A stretch of 64,000 bases of DNA from Vicinamibacteraceae bacterium (GTDB lineage: Bacteria; Acidobacteriota; Thermoanaerobaculia; Multivoradales; Multivoraceae): NCBI GenBank assembly GCA_012270995.1, contig JAAXHG010000134.1:1-64000 (forward strand), read 5' to 3'. Numbering within the stretch: position 1 is the stretch's first letter; every line of letters starts with the position of its first letter. Below the pieces are notes generated by a model. That model worked only from the letters and a program-made list of their open reading frames with translations, was not told the DNA's origin and ran no database searches. Shown piece by piece: positions 37,261-46,204 of the stretch. The position numbers and the translations under genes were made by a program.

Positions 37261-38350
37261 CCGACTCGCGATCGCCGCGCTCGCGCTGGCGGGCTGCACT
37301 GCAGGCGACCGCGGTTCAGCCGACGGCCCGTTCGCCCGCTACCCCGGGACGCTCTCGGCCTGGGATCTGTTCGTCCGCGAGCCGGCCGACCACGTCCCCG
37401 CCGCCGGCGTCGAGGCCTACGACCTGAATACGCCGCTCTTCTCCGATTACGCGCTGAAGCTCCGCTTCATCCTGTTCCCCACCGCGCCGGACGGAGCCCC
37501 GCAGCCCGCTACGTACCGTGATGCGGGGCCGTTCGAGTTCCCGGTCGGCACGGTGATCGCGAAGACCTTCGCCTATCCGGCCGACTTCCGGTCCCCGGAC
37601 GCGGATCCGCGTCTGCTCGAAACCAGACTCCTCATCCACGAACAGGACGGCTGGGTCGGGCTGCCCTACATCTGGAACGAGGAGCAGACCGACGCGGAAC
37701 TCGTGATCGTCGGCGGTCCCCTCGACGTCTCGTGGATCGACGGCAGCGGCCGGACGGTTGAGCACACCTACCGCGTGCCGAACACGAACCAATGCAAGAA
37801 CTGTCACCGCACCGACGGCGAACGGCTGCTGCCCATCGGTCCGCGCGCCGGTCAGTTGAACCGCGAGTCCGTCTACGCCGACGGTGGCGACGGGCCCGGC
37901 CGCGCCGAGAATCAGCTCGCCCGCTGGCGGCGTCTCGGCCTGCTCGAGGATGCCCCACCGCCAGCCGAGGCGCCCCGGGCGCCGGTCTGGAACGACTCCT
38001 CGACCGGCAGCCTCGGCGAGCGCGCCCGCACCTGGCTCGACATCAACTGCGCCCACTGCCACAACCTCGAGGGGAGCGGACGCACCTCAGGACTCGACCT
38101 GCGCGCGGCCCACGACGACCGGACCCGCCTCGGCGTCTACAAGCATCCGGTCGCCGCCGGCCAGGGCACCGGCGACCGGCTCTACGGCGTCGTGCCCGGC
38201 CGTCCGGACGAATCGATCCTGGTCTACCGGCTCGAGTCGGTACACCCCGGCGTGATGATGCCGGAACTCGGCCGCGGCCTGGTCGATGTCGAAGCGGTCG
38301 CGCTGATCCGCCAGTGGATCGAAGAGATGGAACCCGGAACCGAAGCCTGA
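37247..38350 (+). CDS. SO2930-family di-heme c-type cytochrome
   Basis: A 367-residue lipoprotein (LALAGC) with two heme-binding motifs, CKNCH near residue 183 and CAHCH near residue 268, and the family blocks LSAWDLFVREPADHVPAAGV, YDLNTPLFSDYALKLRF and FPVGTVIAKTFAYP. It corresponds to TIGR03806. The start is a GTG inside the end of the beta-helix gene, with GGGAG upstream. The two genes form a conserved pair seen in many marine and soil bacteria. Confidence 0.92.
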   Translation: MALRSRLAIAALALAGCTAGDRGSADGPFARYPGTLSAWDLFVREPADHVPAAGVEAYDLNTPLFSDYALKLRFILFPTAPDGAPQPATYRDAGPFEFPVGTVIAKTFAYPADFRSPDADPRLLETRLLIHEQDGWVGLPYIWNEEQTDAELVIVGGPLDVSWIDGSGRTVEHTYRVPNTNQCKNCHRTDGERLLPIGPRAGQLNRESVYADGGDGPGRAENQLARWRRLGLLEDAPPPAEAPRAPVWNDSSTGSLGERARTWLDINCAHCHNLEGSGRTSGLDLRAAHDDRTRLGVYKHPVAAGQGTGDRLYGVVPGRPDESILVYRLESVHPGVMMPELGRGLVDVEAVALIRQWIEEMEPGTEA

Positions 38351-38373
38351 CGGCCGCGTGGCGAGTCGCCTGA

Positions 38374-39030
38374 CTACTCCGCCAGCACCTGCCGTGCGCG
38401 GTGGAAGACCTCGTCCAGGCCAACCCGGTCCGAGCCGTAGTCGCCCCGGACGCGACCGCCCTGGTCGACGAGAACCAGGCGCGTCGTATGCGCCACATCG
38501 ACCGCGCCGCCCGACAGGATCAGGCGCTCACCCATCGGCTGTTTGAATCCGTCCTCCACCAACGACCGCACGTTCTGCTCAATCCCGCTAACGAGACTCC
38601 ACCGCTCGTCGTCGAGGCCGCGACTCTGGGCAAACTCCCGCAGGCGCTCGGGCGTGTCGTACCCCGGATCGACCGAGAAGCTCACGAGACGGACACCCTG
38701 GACACCCTCCTCCCGAAACCTCAGCCCCAACTCGCGCAGCGACGCGGTCATCCGCGGACAGACAGCCGGGCAACGGGTGAACAGGAAGGAAGCAACGTAG
38801 ACGTCGCCGGCGAGGTCGCCGCTGCCGAAGGCCTCGCCGTTCTGGTCCACCAGCCGCCACTCGGGCAAGCGGCTCACGACCGGCGGCGGATCCGGCTCGA
38901 ACCGGAGCAGCGGCCGCAGGGCCGGAATCAGCACGACACCGCCGAGGGCGGCCAGAAACCAGGGATTCAGCAGCCGGCGGCGGGGTGGAATCGCCGCTCC
39001 TTTTGACCTCTCGGAACCTCCCTCCGGCAC
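38374..39030 (-). CDS. SCO1/SenC family copper chaperone
   Basis: A 218-residue membrane-anchored thioredoxin-fold protein. One N-terminal helix (LNPWFLAALGGVVLIPAL) precedes the copper-binding motif Cys87-PAV-Cys91 and a conserved His in DVAHTTRLVLVD. SCO proteins deliver copper to the CuA site of heme-copper oxidases or act as thiol reductases. No CuA oxidase subunit is in the window; it is transcribed away from the act genes. SCO genes commonly accompany alternative complex III operons. Confidence 0.92.
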   Translation of the reverse strand: MPEGGSERSKGAAIPPRRRLLNPWFLAALGGVVLIPALRPLLRFEPDPPPVVSRLPEWRLVDQNGEAFGSGDLAGDVYVASFLFTRCPAVCPRMTASLRELGLRFREEGVQGVRLVSFSVDPGYDTPERLREFAQSRGLDDERWSLVSGIEQNVRSLVEDGFKQPMGERLILSGGAVDVAHTTRLVLVDQGGRVRGDYGSDRVGLDEVFHRARQVLAE

Positions 39031-39057
39031 ACGCTGAGGTTATCGGGGCTCCGTCCT

Positions 39058-39086
39058 TTGACCGCCTCGATGGCACGCTGTACACT
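39058..39086 (+). promoter_or_regulatory. Sigma-70-type promoter of the act operon
   Basis: TTGACC at 39058-39063 and TACACT at 39081-39086 are separated by exactly 17 bases. Transcription would begin near 39093, leaving about 50 bases of leader before the TTG start of actA, which has GCAGGAG just upstream. This is the best promoter I see in the window. Confidence 0.6.
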
Positions 39087-39142
39087 CCGCGCGATCTCGG
39101 AAGCGTGCAGGGCTTCACACCCTGCTTCGGGGCGCAGGAGTT

Positions 39143-39790
39143 TTGGCACAGATCTTCCCCAAGTGGACCCTAAAGGTCCCGCTGTACCTCGCGGCCGCGC
39201 TGCCGGTTGCCGGCGCCGCGGCGGTGGGCGCCGTCTGGTACTACGGTTCGCCCGAGTACACCGATGTCGGCTACCGGCCGGCACAGCCGGTCCCCTACAG
39301 CCACGCCCTCCATGTCGGCGAACTCGGCCTCGACTGCCGCTACTGCCACGCCTCCGTCGAAGAGTCGGCGGTGTCGAACATTCCCCCCACGCAGGTATGC
39401 ATGAACTGCCACCATGTCGCGTTGCGCGAGAGCGAACTCCTCGAACCGGTCCGCAAGAGCGCGGAACAGGGCCGCCCGTTGCGTTGGGTGCGGATCCACA
39501 ACCTGCCCGACTACGCCTTCTTCGATCACAGCGTCCACGTCGGCGCCGGGGTCGGCTGCCGGAGCTGTCACGGGCCGGTCCATGAGATGGAGGTCGTCTA
39601 CCAGGCCGAACCGCTGAGCATGAGCTGGTGCCTCGACTGTCATCGCGACCCGGGTCCCAATCTCCGGCCGCTCGACGCCGTCACCGACATGGAGTGGACC
39701 CCGACCGGCGATCACGCTGCCTTCGCCGAGCAGGCGATCGCGGAACGTGGTCTCGCGCCGCCCGAAGACTGCACGGGGTGCCACCGATGA
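39143..39790 (+). CDS. actA: Alternative complex III pentaheme cytochrome ActA
   Basis: A 215-residue protein with an N-terminal membrane helix (LYLAAALPVAGAAAVGAVWYY) and five CxxCH heme motifs: CRYCH (residues 65-69), CMNCH, CRSCH, CLDCH and CTGCH. Order and spacing match ActA, the pentaheme subunit of alternative complex III, a quinol:cytochrome c oxidoreductase. The TTG start has a good ribosome-binding site and its stop overlaps the actB start (ATGA). A cytochrome c3-like protein is the broader family. Confidence 0.92.
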   Translation: MAQIFPKWTLKVPLYLAAALPVAGAAAVGAVWYYGSPEYTDVGYRPAQPVPYSHALHVGELGLDCRYCHASVEESAVSNIPPTQVCMNCHHVALRESELLEPVRKSAEQGRPLRWVRIHNLPDYAFFDHSVHVGAGVGCRSCHGPVHEMEVVYQAEPLSMSWCLDCHRDPGPNLRPLDAVTDMEWTPTGDHAAFAEQAIAERGLAPPEDCTGCHR

Positions 39791-42700
39791 GCACGGGCAG
39801 CGGCCACCGGCCGCCCAGGACGTACTGGCGCAGCCTCGAACAGGTCCGGGGCGATTCCCGGGCGACCGAGTTCCTCCACCGGGAGTTTCCGCCGGACGCC
39901 TCCGAGGCGCCGGCGAAGCTGCTCGAGGACGGAGTCAGCCGGCGCTCCGTGCTGGCGATGCTGGGCGCCACGACCTCCCTGGCCGGCCTGACCGGCTGCG
40001 AGATCATCCGCCGGCCGGTGGAGCACATCGTTCCCTACGTCGACGCGCCGGAAGGCATGGTTCCCGGCGTTCCTCTGGAGTACGCCACCACGATGCCGCT
40101 CGGCAACCGGGCCCTCGGGCTCCTCATGGAGAGCCACGACGGCCGGCCGACCAAGGTCGAGGGCAACGAGCGCCACCCGTCTTCGGGCGGCGCGTCGAGC
40201 GTCTGGGCGCAAGCCTCCATCCTCGACCTGTACGACCCGGATCGCTCGAAGACGGTGCGATTCGGCGACCAGGCGTCCTCCTGGAACGAGTTCGTCGCCG
40301 CCTGGACCGAGGGCGACCTCGCTCCCGCCGCGGACGGTTCCGGATTGGCTGTTCTGGCCGAACCGTCTTCGTCGCCCACGATGTTGCGCCTCAAGTCGGC
40401 GCTTCTCGAACGCTATCCCCAGGCTCGCTGGGTGACCTGGCAACCGGTCAGCGACGAGAACGTCGACCGCGGCGTCGAGTCGGCCGCCGGCGATCACTAC
40501 CACGCCCTCTACCACCTGGAACGGGCGCGGGTTCTGCTCTCCCTGGACTCCGACCTCCTGAGCACCGAGGGCGACAGCGTCCGCAACCTGCGGGGCTACG
40601 CCAGGTCCCGGCGGGCGGGCGACAACGGCTCGCCGGAGATGCTCCGGCACTACGCCGTCGACGGCGTCCACTCGCTCACGGCCGCCAACGCGGACCACCG
40701 CCTCCGCGTGCAGAGCGGTCGCGTCGCGGCCTTCGTCGCCCGGTTGGGGCACGCCTTCGCGGCGCAGGGCATGGAACTGCCGCTCGAGGGCGCCGCAGCG
40801 GCCGAGGACATCGACGACGACTGGGTGGAGGCGGTCGCCAGGGACCTGCTCGATCACCGCGGCGCGGGCCTGATCGTCGCGGGCGACCGGCAGCCGGCGG
40901 AGGTCCACGCGGCGGTCTACGCACTGAACTCGATGCTCGGCAACATCGGTGCGACCGTGACCTACCACCAGACGCCGGATACCGGCACTTCGAGCGACGC
41001 CGACCTGGCCGCGCTGGTCGCGGCGATGAACGAAGGCACCGTCGACCGGCTGCTCGTTCTGGGCGCGAACCCCGCCTACAGCGTGCCCGCCGACCTCGAC
41101 TTCGCCGCCGCCCTCGAGAACACCGGGAGCAGCGGCGCGGTCATCCATGTCGGCACCCACCTCGACGAAACCAGCCGGTTCGCCCGCTGGCACATTCCCT
41201 TGGCCCACTATCTGGAGAGCTGGGGGGACGCCCGAGCCACCGACGGCACGGCCAGCGTGGTACAGCCCCTGATCGAGCCCCTCTGGGGCGCCAGGAGCGC
41301 CCTCGAGGTGCTCGCCCTGGCCGCCCTGGGCGAGCCGCGGGACGGCCGTGACCTGGTCCGCGAGACCTGGTCCGAGCTGCTGGGGCTGCCGCTCGATGAC
41401 GGCGCCGAAGCGGAAGCGCCGGCGCCCGCCGAGGAAGCCGCGGAGGCCGAGCCGGAGGACGCCAGCGAGGAGGCCGAGGCCCCACCCGTCGATCCCATGT
41501 CGCTGCCGTTTCCCGTCGCGCTCTCCGAGTTCGAAGTCGCCTGGCGCCGGGTGCTCCACGATGGTGTGCAGGAGGGCAGTGCGCTACCCGCCGCCGAGCT
41601 GACCACGGTCGCTCCGGAGGACTGCGCCGCCGCCGTTCAGGCCGCCGGCGACGCCGCCGGTCCGGTCGCTGCCGGCGAGGAATACGAGGTCGTCTTCCGC
41701 AGCTCACCGGCGCTCTACGATGGGCGCTTCGCGAACAACGGCTGGCTCCAGGAGCTCCCCGATCCGATCACCAAGCTGACCTGGGACAACGCCGCGCTCG
41801 TCAGCCCGGCCACCGCCGACGCGCTCGGGCTGGAGAACGAGGACCTGATCACCGTCACCCGCAGCGAGCGGGAACTCGAACTGCCGGTGTGGAAGGTGCC
41901 CGGCCAGGCCGACCACACGGTGACGATCGATCTCGGCTACGGCCGCGACTTCGGCGGCCGGATCGCCAGCACCGCGAACGACGAAGACCACACTCCGGGC
42001 GCGAACGCGTATCTGCTCCGCACCTCGAACGCGCTCCATTTCGGTCGCTGCGCACTGCGAGCCAGCGGCGGCAGCTACGCCCTGGCACAGACCCAGGACC
42101 ACCACTCGATGGAAGGCCGGCCGATCGTCAAGGAAGCGGACCTCGACTACTTCGAAGAGCACCCCGACTTCGCCACCGCCCACAGCGAGAAGCCGCACGA
42201 GAACTCGATGTGGGACGAGTGGACCTACGAGGATTCGCCCCAGTGGGGCATGACGATCGACCTGAACGCCTGCGTCGGCTGCAACGCCTGCGTCGTCGCC
42301 TGCCAGAGCGAGAACAACGTGCCGATCGTCGGCAAGGAGCAGGTGATCGAAGGCCGGGAGATGCACTGGCTCCGCATCGACCGCTACTTCTCCGACGAGG
42401 GAGAATCCCGCGGCATGCTCCGGGACCTCGTCCGCGACCTCCCCGCTGAGCCGCAGACCAGCTTCCAGCCCGTTCCCTGCATGCAGTGCGAGAACGCACC
42501 CTGCGAACAGGTCTGCCCGGTCGCCGCCACCGTGCACGACGGCGAAGGCCTCAACGCGATGGTCTACAACCGCTGCATCGGCACCCGCTACTGCTCGAAC
42601 AACTGCCCCTACAAGGTGCGGCGCTTCAACTACTTCAACTTCACCAAGGACACTCCCGAGGTGATGAAGCTGGGCAAGAACCCGGACGTGACGATCCGTT

Positions 42701-43050
42701 CGCGGGGTGTCATGGAGAAGTGCACCTACTGCGTCCAGCGGATCAGCCGCGCGAAGGTCGACGCCAAGCAGGACGGTCGACCCCTCGCAGACGGCGATGT
42801 GGTCACCGCCTGCCAGCAGGCGTGTCCGGCCGACGCGATCCGCTTCGGCGACATCACGGACGCCGCCAGCGGCGTTTCCGAGGCCAAGGCCAGTCCCCGC
42901 AACTACAACCTGCTCGACGACCTGCACACGAAGCCGCGCACCACCTACCTGGCGAAGCTGCGCCATCCCAACCGGGACATCACGCCGGCGCCGCCGCCGG
43001 CCGAAGATCACGGCGAAGAGAGAGCCGGACACGGCGAGGACGCCCACTGA
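39787..43050 (+). CDS. actB: Alternative complex III iron-sulfur subunit ActB
   Basis: A 1087-residue ActB with both halves fused. Residues 10-75 are the extended Tat signal with the YWRSLEQ and EFLHREFP blocks and the twin Arg at 52-53 followed by SVLAM. Residues 80-800 resemble a molybdopterin oxidoreductase, but in characterised ActB no molybdenum cofactor is bound. An acidic Ala/Glu insertion is near residue 545. The C-terminal part has four ferredoxin-type clusters, starting with Cys829, Cys832, Cys835 and Cys839 (CVGCNACVVAC), then CMQCENAPCEQVC, CIGTRYCSNNC and CTYC...CQQAC. The ActC anchor normally encoded next is absent; an ActE-like cytochrome overlaps its stop instead. Confidence 0.93.
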   Translation: MSTGSGHRPPRTYWRSLEQVRGDSRATEFLHREFPPDASEAPAKLLEDGVSRRSVLAMLGATTSLAGLTGCEIIRRPVEHIVPYVDAPEGMVPGVPLEYATTMPLGNRALGLLMESHDGRPTKVEGNERHPSSGGASSVWAQASILDLYDPDRSKTVRFGDQASSWNEFVAAWTEGDLAPAADGSGLAVLAEPSSSPTMLRLKSALLERYPQARWVTWQPVSDENVDRGVESAAGDHYHALYHLERARVLLSLDSDLLSTEGDSVRNLRGYARSRRAGDNGSPEMLRHYAVDGVHSLTAANADHRLRVQSGRVAAFVARLGHAFAAQGMELPLEGAAAAEDIDDDWVEAVARDLLDHRGAGLIVAGDRQPAEVHAAVYALNSMLGNIGATVTYHQTPDTGTSSDADLAALVAAMNEGTVDRLLVLGANPAYSVPADLDFAAALENTGSSGAVIHVGTHLDETSRFARWHIPLAHYLESWGDARATDGTASVVQPLIEPLWGARSALEVLALAALGEPRDGRDLVRETWSELLGLPLDDGAEAEAPAPAEEAAEAEPEDASEEAEAPPVDPMSLPFPVALSEFEVAWRRVLHDGVQEGSALPAAELTTVAPEDCAAAVQAAGDAAGPVAAGEEYEVVFRSSPALYDGRFANNGWLQELPDPITKLTWDNAALVSPATADALGLENEDLITVTRSERELELPVWKVPGQADHTVTIDLGYGRDFGGRIASTANDEDHTPGANAYLLRTSNALHFGRCALRASGGSYALAQTQDHHSMEGRPIVKEADLDYFEEHPDFATAHSEKPHENSMWDEWTYEDSPQWGMTIDLNACVGCNACVVACQSENNVPIVGKEQVIEGREMHWLRIDRYFSDEGESRGMLRDLVRDLPAEPQTSFQPVPCMQCENAPCEQVCPVAATVHDGEGLNAMVYNRCIGTRYCSNNCPYKVRRFNYFNFTKDTPEVMKLGKNPDVTIRSRGVMEKCTYCVQRISRAKVDAKQDGRPLADGDVVTACQQACPADAIRFGDITDAASGVSEAKASPRNYNLLDDLHTKPRTTYLAKLRHPNRDITPAPPPAEDHGEERAGHGEDAH

Positions 43051-43664
43051 TGCGGCCGCCCTACCCCGTCACGCGCCTGGCGCCGGGCCTCCGGCTTGCT
43101 CCGCTGGCAGCCATGCTGATCCTGCTCGGCTGCCGCGGCATGTCCTCGCCGTTCCCGCCGATCCACCCGAACCCGAACATGGACTACCAGGAGCGCTACG
43201 ACCCGCAGGAAGCGAGCGACTTCTTCTACGACGGCATGGCGATGCGCCAACCGGTCGCGGGCACCGTGGCGAGGGGACAGCTCAACGTGGATCACCGCCT
43301 GCTCTTCGGCCGCGACGACGAGGGCTACTTCCTGGACTCCTCCCCGGTCCCCGCAAGCGACGAGGTCCTGGCTCGCGGCAGAGATCGCTACGCCATCTAC
43401 TGCCAGCCCTGCCACGACGAGCGCGGCACCGGCCAGGGCATCCTGTTCGAACGGGCAGCCACTCCGACCGCCACCCTTCATGACGAGTTGCGGCTCGGCT
43501 ACAGCGACGGCCGCCTCTACGACATCATCACAAACGGCTCCGGGCTAATGGCCGGCTACCGCTACCCGCTCACTGTCGAAGATCGATGGGCGATCGTCTC
43601 CTACGTCCGCGAGTTGCAGGAAGAACGCCGCACGATGGAGGCGGAGCGGGCCGCCCGCCAGTAG
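43050..43664 (+). CDS. ActE-like monoheme cytochrome c lipoprotein
   Basis: A 204-residue lipoprotein (lipobox LILLGC) with one heme motif CQPCH and an axial Met candidate in GLMAGYRYPL. The MDYQERYDPQEASDFFYDGMAMR segment matches ActE-type subunits. Its ATG overlaps the actB stop (TGATG), so it is translationally coupled to actB without ActC or ActD in between. Confidence 0.88.
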   Translation: MRPPYPVTRLAPGLRLAPLAAMLILLGCRGMSSPFPPIHPNPNMDYQERYDPQEASDFFYDGMAMRQPVAGTVARGQLNVDHRLLFGRDDEGYFLDSSPVPASDEVLARGRDRYAIYCQPCHDERGTGQGILFERAATPTATLHDELRLGYSDGRLYDIITNGSGLMAGYRYPLTVEDRWAIVSYVRELQEERRTMEAERAARQ

Positions 43665-43685
43665 CGCTCTCGGAGCGAAGAACCT

Positions 43686-45608
43686 GTGAGCAGAAACAAG
43701 ATCCTCTTCGGAATCGGCGTTCTCGCCTTCATCGCGGTCATCGTCACGGTGCGCCTGGGTGGTTTCCTGGTGGACAACGAGTATCGCCAGCCGGAGCGGC
43801 AGGTCGCCGTCGAGGAAGCGGCCGGCGAAGCCGAGGCGACGCCGCGCCAGCAGGGCATCGCGGACGAGCAGGCCGCCGACGAGGCCGAGGCGAGAGCCAG
43901 GCCATACGTAGAGGCCGAGTACCGCACCGTCCCCTTCGTCGGCAGCCGGGTCACGGTCTGGGTGCTGGCGCAGCTCCACCTGCTGTTCGCGGCGTTCGTG
44001 CTGGCGGTGCCGATCTTCGCCTTCATCATCGAGTTCATCGGCTACGTCACCGGTGAAAAGCGCTACGACAGGCTGGCCTACGAGTTCACCAAGCTCCTCT
44101 CGGTCTCGTTCTCGATGACCGCCACCTTCGGGGCGTTCCTGACCTTCGCGTTGATCATCCTCTACCCGAAGTTCACGAACTACCTGATGCACATCTTCTC
44201 GCCGACGTTCCTGCCGTATGTGCTGCTGTTCTTCCTGGAAGCGCTCTTCCTCTACAGCTACTACTACGGCTGGGGCAAGTTCGGCCCGAAGATGCACCTG
44301 TTCCTGGGCTTCATGCTGAACGTGGTCGGAACGGCGATCATGTTCATCGCGAACGCCTGGCTGACCTTCATGATGTCGCCCGGCAAGCGGGAGGACGTCG
44401 ACGGCGACGGCGTCCCGGACTTCGTCTCCGCCGTCTCGGAGAGCGGCGCGCTGCTGAGCCTCCGGGACGCGTTCTTCAACTTCACGTGGATGCCGATCAA
44501 CATCCACCGGATCATCGCCAACGTCGCCTTCGGCGGCTCGATCGCCGCCGCCTACGCGGCCTTCCGCTACCTCCAGGCAAAGAACGACGAAGACAAGGCG
44601 CACTTCGACTGGATGGGCTACGTCGGCAACTTCGTCGCCATCATCGCCTTCCTGCCCCTGCCGTTCGCCGGCTACTACCTCGCCGCCGAGATCTACGCCT
44701 ACAGCCAGACCCTGGGCATCCAGATGATGGGCAGCACTTTCTCATGGCTGTTCGTCATTCAGGCGGCCCTGATCGGCAATCTGTTCCTGGGCGCGAACTA
44801 CTACCTGTGGCTCGGAATGGGGCGGATCGAGGGCACCGTCCACTTCCAGAAGTTCATCAAGTGGCTGCTGATCGCGATCGCAATCTGCTTCGCGGTCTGG
44901 GCCACGCCTCGATACGCGATCTCCTCGGTGTCCGAGATCGCCGCGATGGGCGGCAGCAGCCACCCGCAACTCTCCTACCTGGGGCAGATGTCGGCCAAGA
45001 ACACGGCGGTCAACATCCTCATCCTGTCCACTTACATGAGCTTCCTGCTTTACCGGCGGACCGGCAGAACCTCAATCCACCCGCACCGACAGCTCCTTAC
45101 GCGCGCCCAGGCGATCGTCTTCTCCACCGCGGCCATGCTGGTCATCTTCTTTGGCGTCTATGGCTACCAGGTCGACGCAGCGACGCGCATCCGGTTCGCG
45201 ATACCCCAGGTCTACTCGGTGCTCGCCGCCATGGTTGTCATCACCGTGATCGACCTGCCCCTCTACCGGAACGCCCGGCAGGCAGCTCAGACGCACTGGG
45301 GGAAGATGCCCGCGATCTCTCAGTACGCGCTGATATTCATCGCGCTCAGCTTCACCTGGCTGATGGGCTTGATGGGGTATGTCCGCTCCGGCCTGCGAGG
45401 CGAATGGCATGTATATGGAGTGGTCCTCGACACCTCACCAGACGCCTACACCCCCACCCTCGGGTTCGCCACCCAGGTTGTCTCGGTCACGGTCCTCATT
45501 TTCTTCGGTCTGATCGGCGTTGTCTTCTGGCTCAGCAGCCTCGGCGGCAAGAAAGCCTATGAACCGCAGGCGGCCGCTGATGCCGACGGGCAACTGGAAG
45601 GGGCTTAG
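43686..45608 (+). CDS. CydA-like bd-type oxidase subunit I, cytochrome c-linked type
   Basis: A 640-residue integral membrane protein with about ten helices. It begins with a helix, then an acidic Glu/Ala-rich periplasmic stretch (residues 35-80) not present in classic CydA. LAQLHLLFA, FLEALFLYSYYYGWGKFG, MFIANAWLTFMMSP and NIHRIIANVAFGG align with CydA; the two His are candidate heme ligands. The GRQPW-type motif of the quinol site is not visible; RSGLRGEWHVYG occupies a late position instead. The Met ligand of heme b558 also seems replaced. No CydB gene is present. I infer an oxygen reductase fed by cytochrome c or by ActAB rather than directly by quinol, similar to the cytochrome c-associated bd subfamilies. 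It begins 22 bases after the ActE-like gene. Confidence 0.85.
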   Translation: MSRNKILFGIGVLAFIAVIVTVRLGGFLVDNEYRQPERQVAVEEAAGEAEATPRQQGIADEQAADEAEARARPYVEAEYRTVPFVGSRVTVWVLAQLHLLFAAFVLAVPIFAFIIEFIGYVTGEKRYDRLAYEFTKLLSVSFSMTATFGAFLTFALIILYPKFTNYLMHIFSPTFLPYVLLFFLEALFLYSYYYGWGKFGPKMHLFLGFMLNVVGTAIMFIANAWLTFMMSPGKREDVDGDGVPDFVSAVSESGALLSLRDAFFNFTWMPINIHRIIANVAFGGSIAAAYAAFRYLQAKNDEDKAHFDWMGYVGNFVAIIAFLPLPFAGYYLAAEIYAYSQTLGIQMMGSTFSWLFVIQAALIGNLFLGANYYLWLGMGRIEGTVHFQKFIKWLLIAIAICFAVWATPRYAISSVSEIAAMGGSSHPQLSYLGQMSAKNTAVNILILSTYMSFLLYRRTGRTSIHPHRQLLTRAQAIVFSTAAMLVIFFGVYGYQVDAATRIRFAIPQVYSVLAAMVVITVIDLPLYRNARQAAQTHWGKMPAISQYALIFIALSFTWLMGLMGYVRSGLRGEWHVYGVVLDTSPDAYTPTLGFATQVVSVTVLIFFGLIGVVFWLSSLGGKKAYEPQAAADADGQLEGA

Positions 45609-45613
45609 TCGGC

Positions 45614-46081
45614 ATGAAGCTGAACGTCCCGATGCCGGTCAAGATGGTCCTGCTGGTCCTCGGCACGACTGCCTTCTACATGTACCTCGGCCAGATCGTG
45701 CCGCAGAAGGAAGTGCACCCGCCACCGCCGGTCCTCATCGACCCGGGCATGACGACCGAAGACCTGATCGAGGTCGGCCGTGAACTGGTCAACGGCAGGG
45801 GCATCTGCATGGACTGTCACAACGATGTTCGCGCGCCGGCCTTCGACGGCGTCGGAGCCCGTGCCAGCAGCCGGATCGAGGGACTGTCCGACATCGAGTA
45901 CCTGGCCCAGTCCCTGTACGATCCAGACGCCTTCCTCGTCCCCGGCTTCGCCCAAGGCATGCAGAAGATGAACGAGCCTCCCATCAGCTTCTCGGACGAA
46001 GAGATGAAGGCAGTCGTCGCCTGGCTGCAGAGCCAGGGCGGCACAGCAACAGTCACGCTGGAAACCGACCTCGGCTATTGA
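45614..46081 (+). CDS. Membrane-anchored monoheme cytochrome c
   Basis: A 155-residue protein with an N-terminal membrane helix (VKMVLLVLGTTAFYMYLG), one heme motif CMDCH, and a likely axial Met in FAQGMQKM. It starts five bases after the CydA-like gene and is probably its electron donor or a fixed subunit. No close family name is evident. Confidence 0.9.
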   Translation: MKLNVPMPVKMVLLVLGTTAFYMYLGQIVPQKEVHPPPPVLIDPGMTTEDLIEVGRELVNGRGICMDCHNDVRAPAFDGVGARASSRIEGLSDIEYLAQSLYDPDAFLVPGFAQGMQKMNEPPISFSDEEMKAVVAWLQSQGGTATVTLETDLGY

Positions 46082-46133
46082 GCGTCAACTTTCAGAAACT
46101 TTTGAAGCAATGAGGAACAACTGCCAACCCACC

Positions 46134-46151
46134 GCTGTTGTAAAGAACAGC
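46134..46151. other. Intergenic hairpin
   Basis: GCTGTT / AACAGC form a perfect 6-base stem with loop GTAAAG in the 123-base, relatively AT-rich spacer 46082-46204. A second potential stem (GCTAC...GTAGC) directly overlaps it. This could be an attenuator or mRNA processing site that sets relative expression of the downstream cytochromes. Confidence 0.35.
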
Positions 46152-46204
46152 TACTCCTCTCTGGGTAGCCAACTCATTGCCCCCGAACTTCTTCGGAACT
46201 GATC

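Noticed and set aside
39712-41559. Long antisense open frame (615 codons) opposite actB
   Set aside because: ActB has clear homology on the + strand; the antisense product shows no recognisable domain.
39787-43050. Molybdenum-dependent oxidoreductase such as a formate dehydrogenase or nitrate reductase
   Set aside because: The extended Tat signal, fused ferredoxin half and adjacent pentaheme ActA point to ActB, whose family does not bind molybdopterin.
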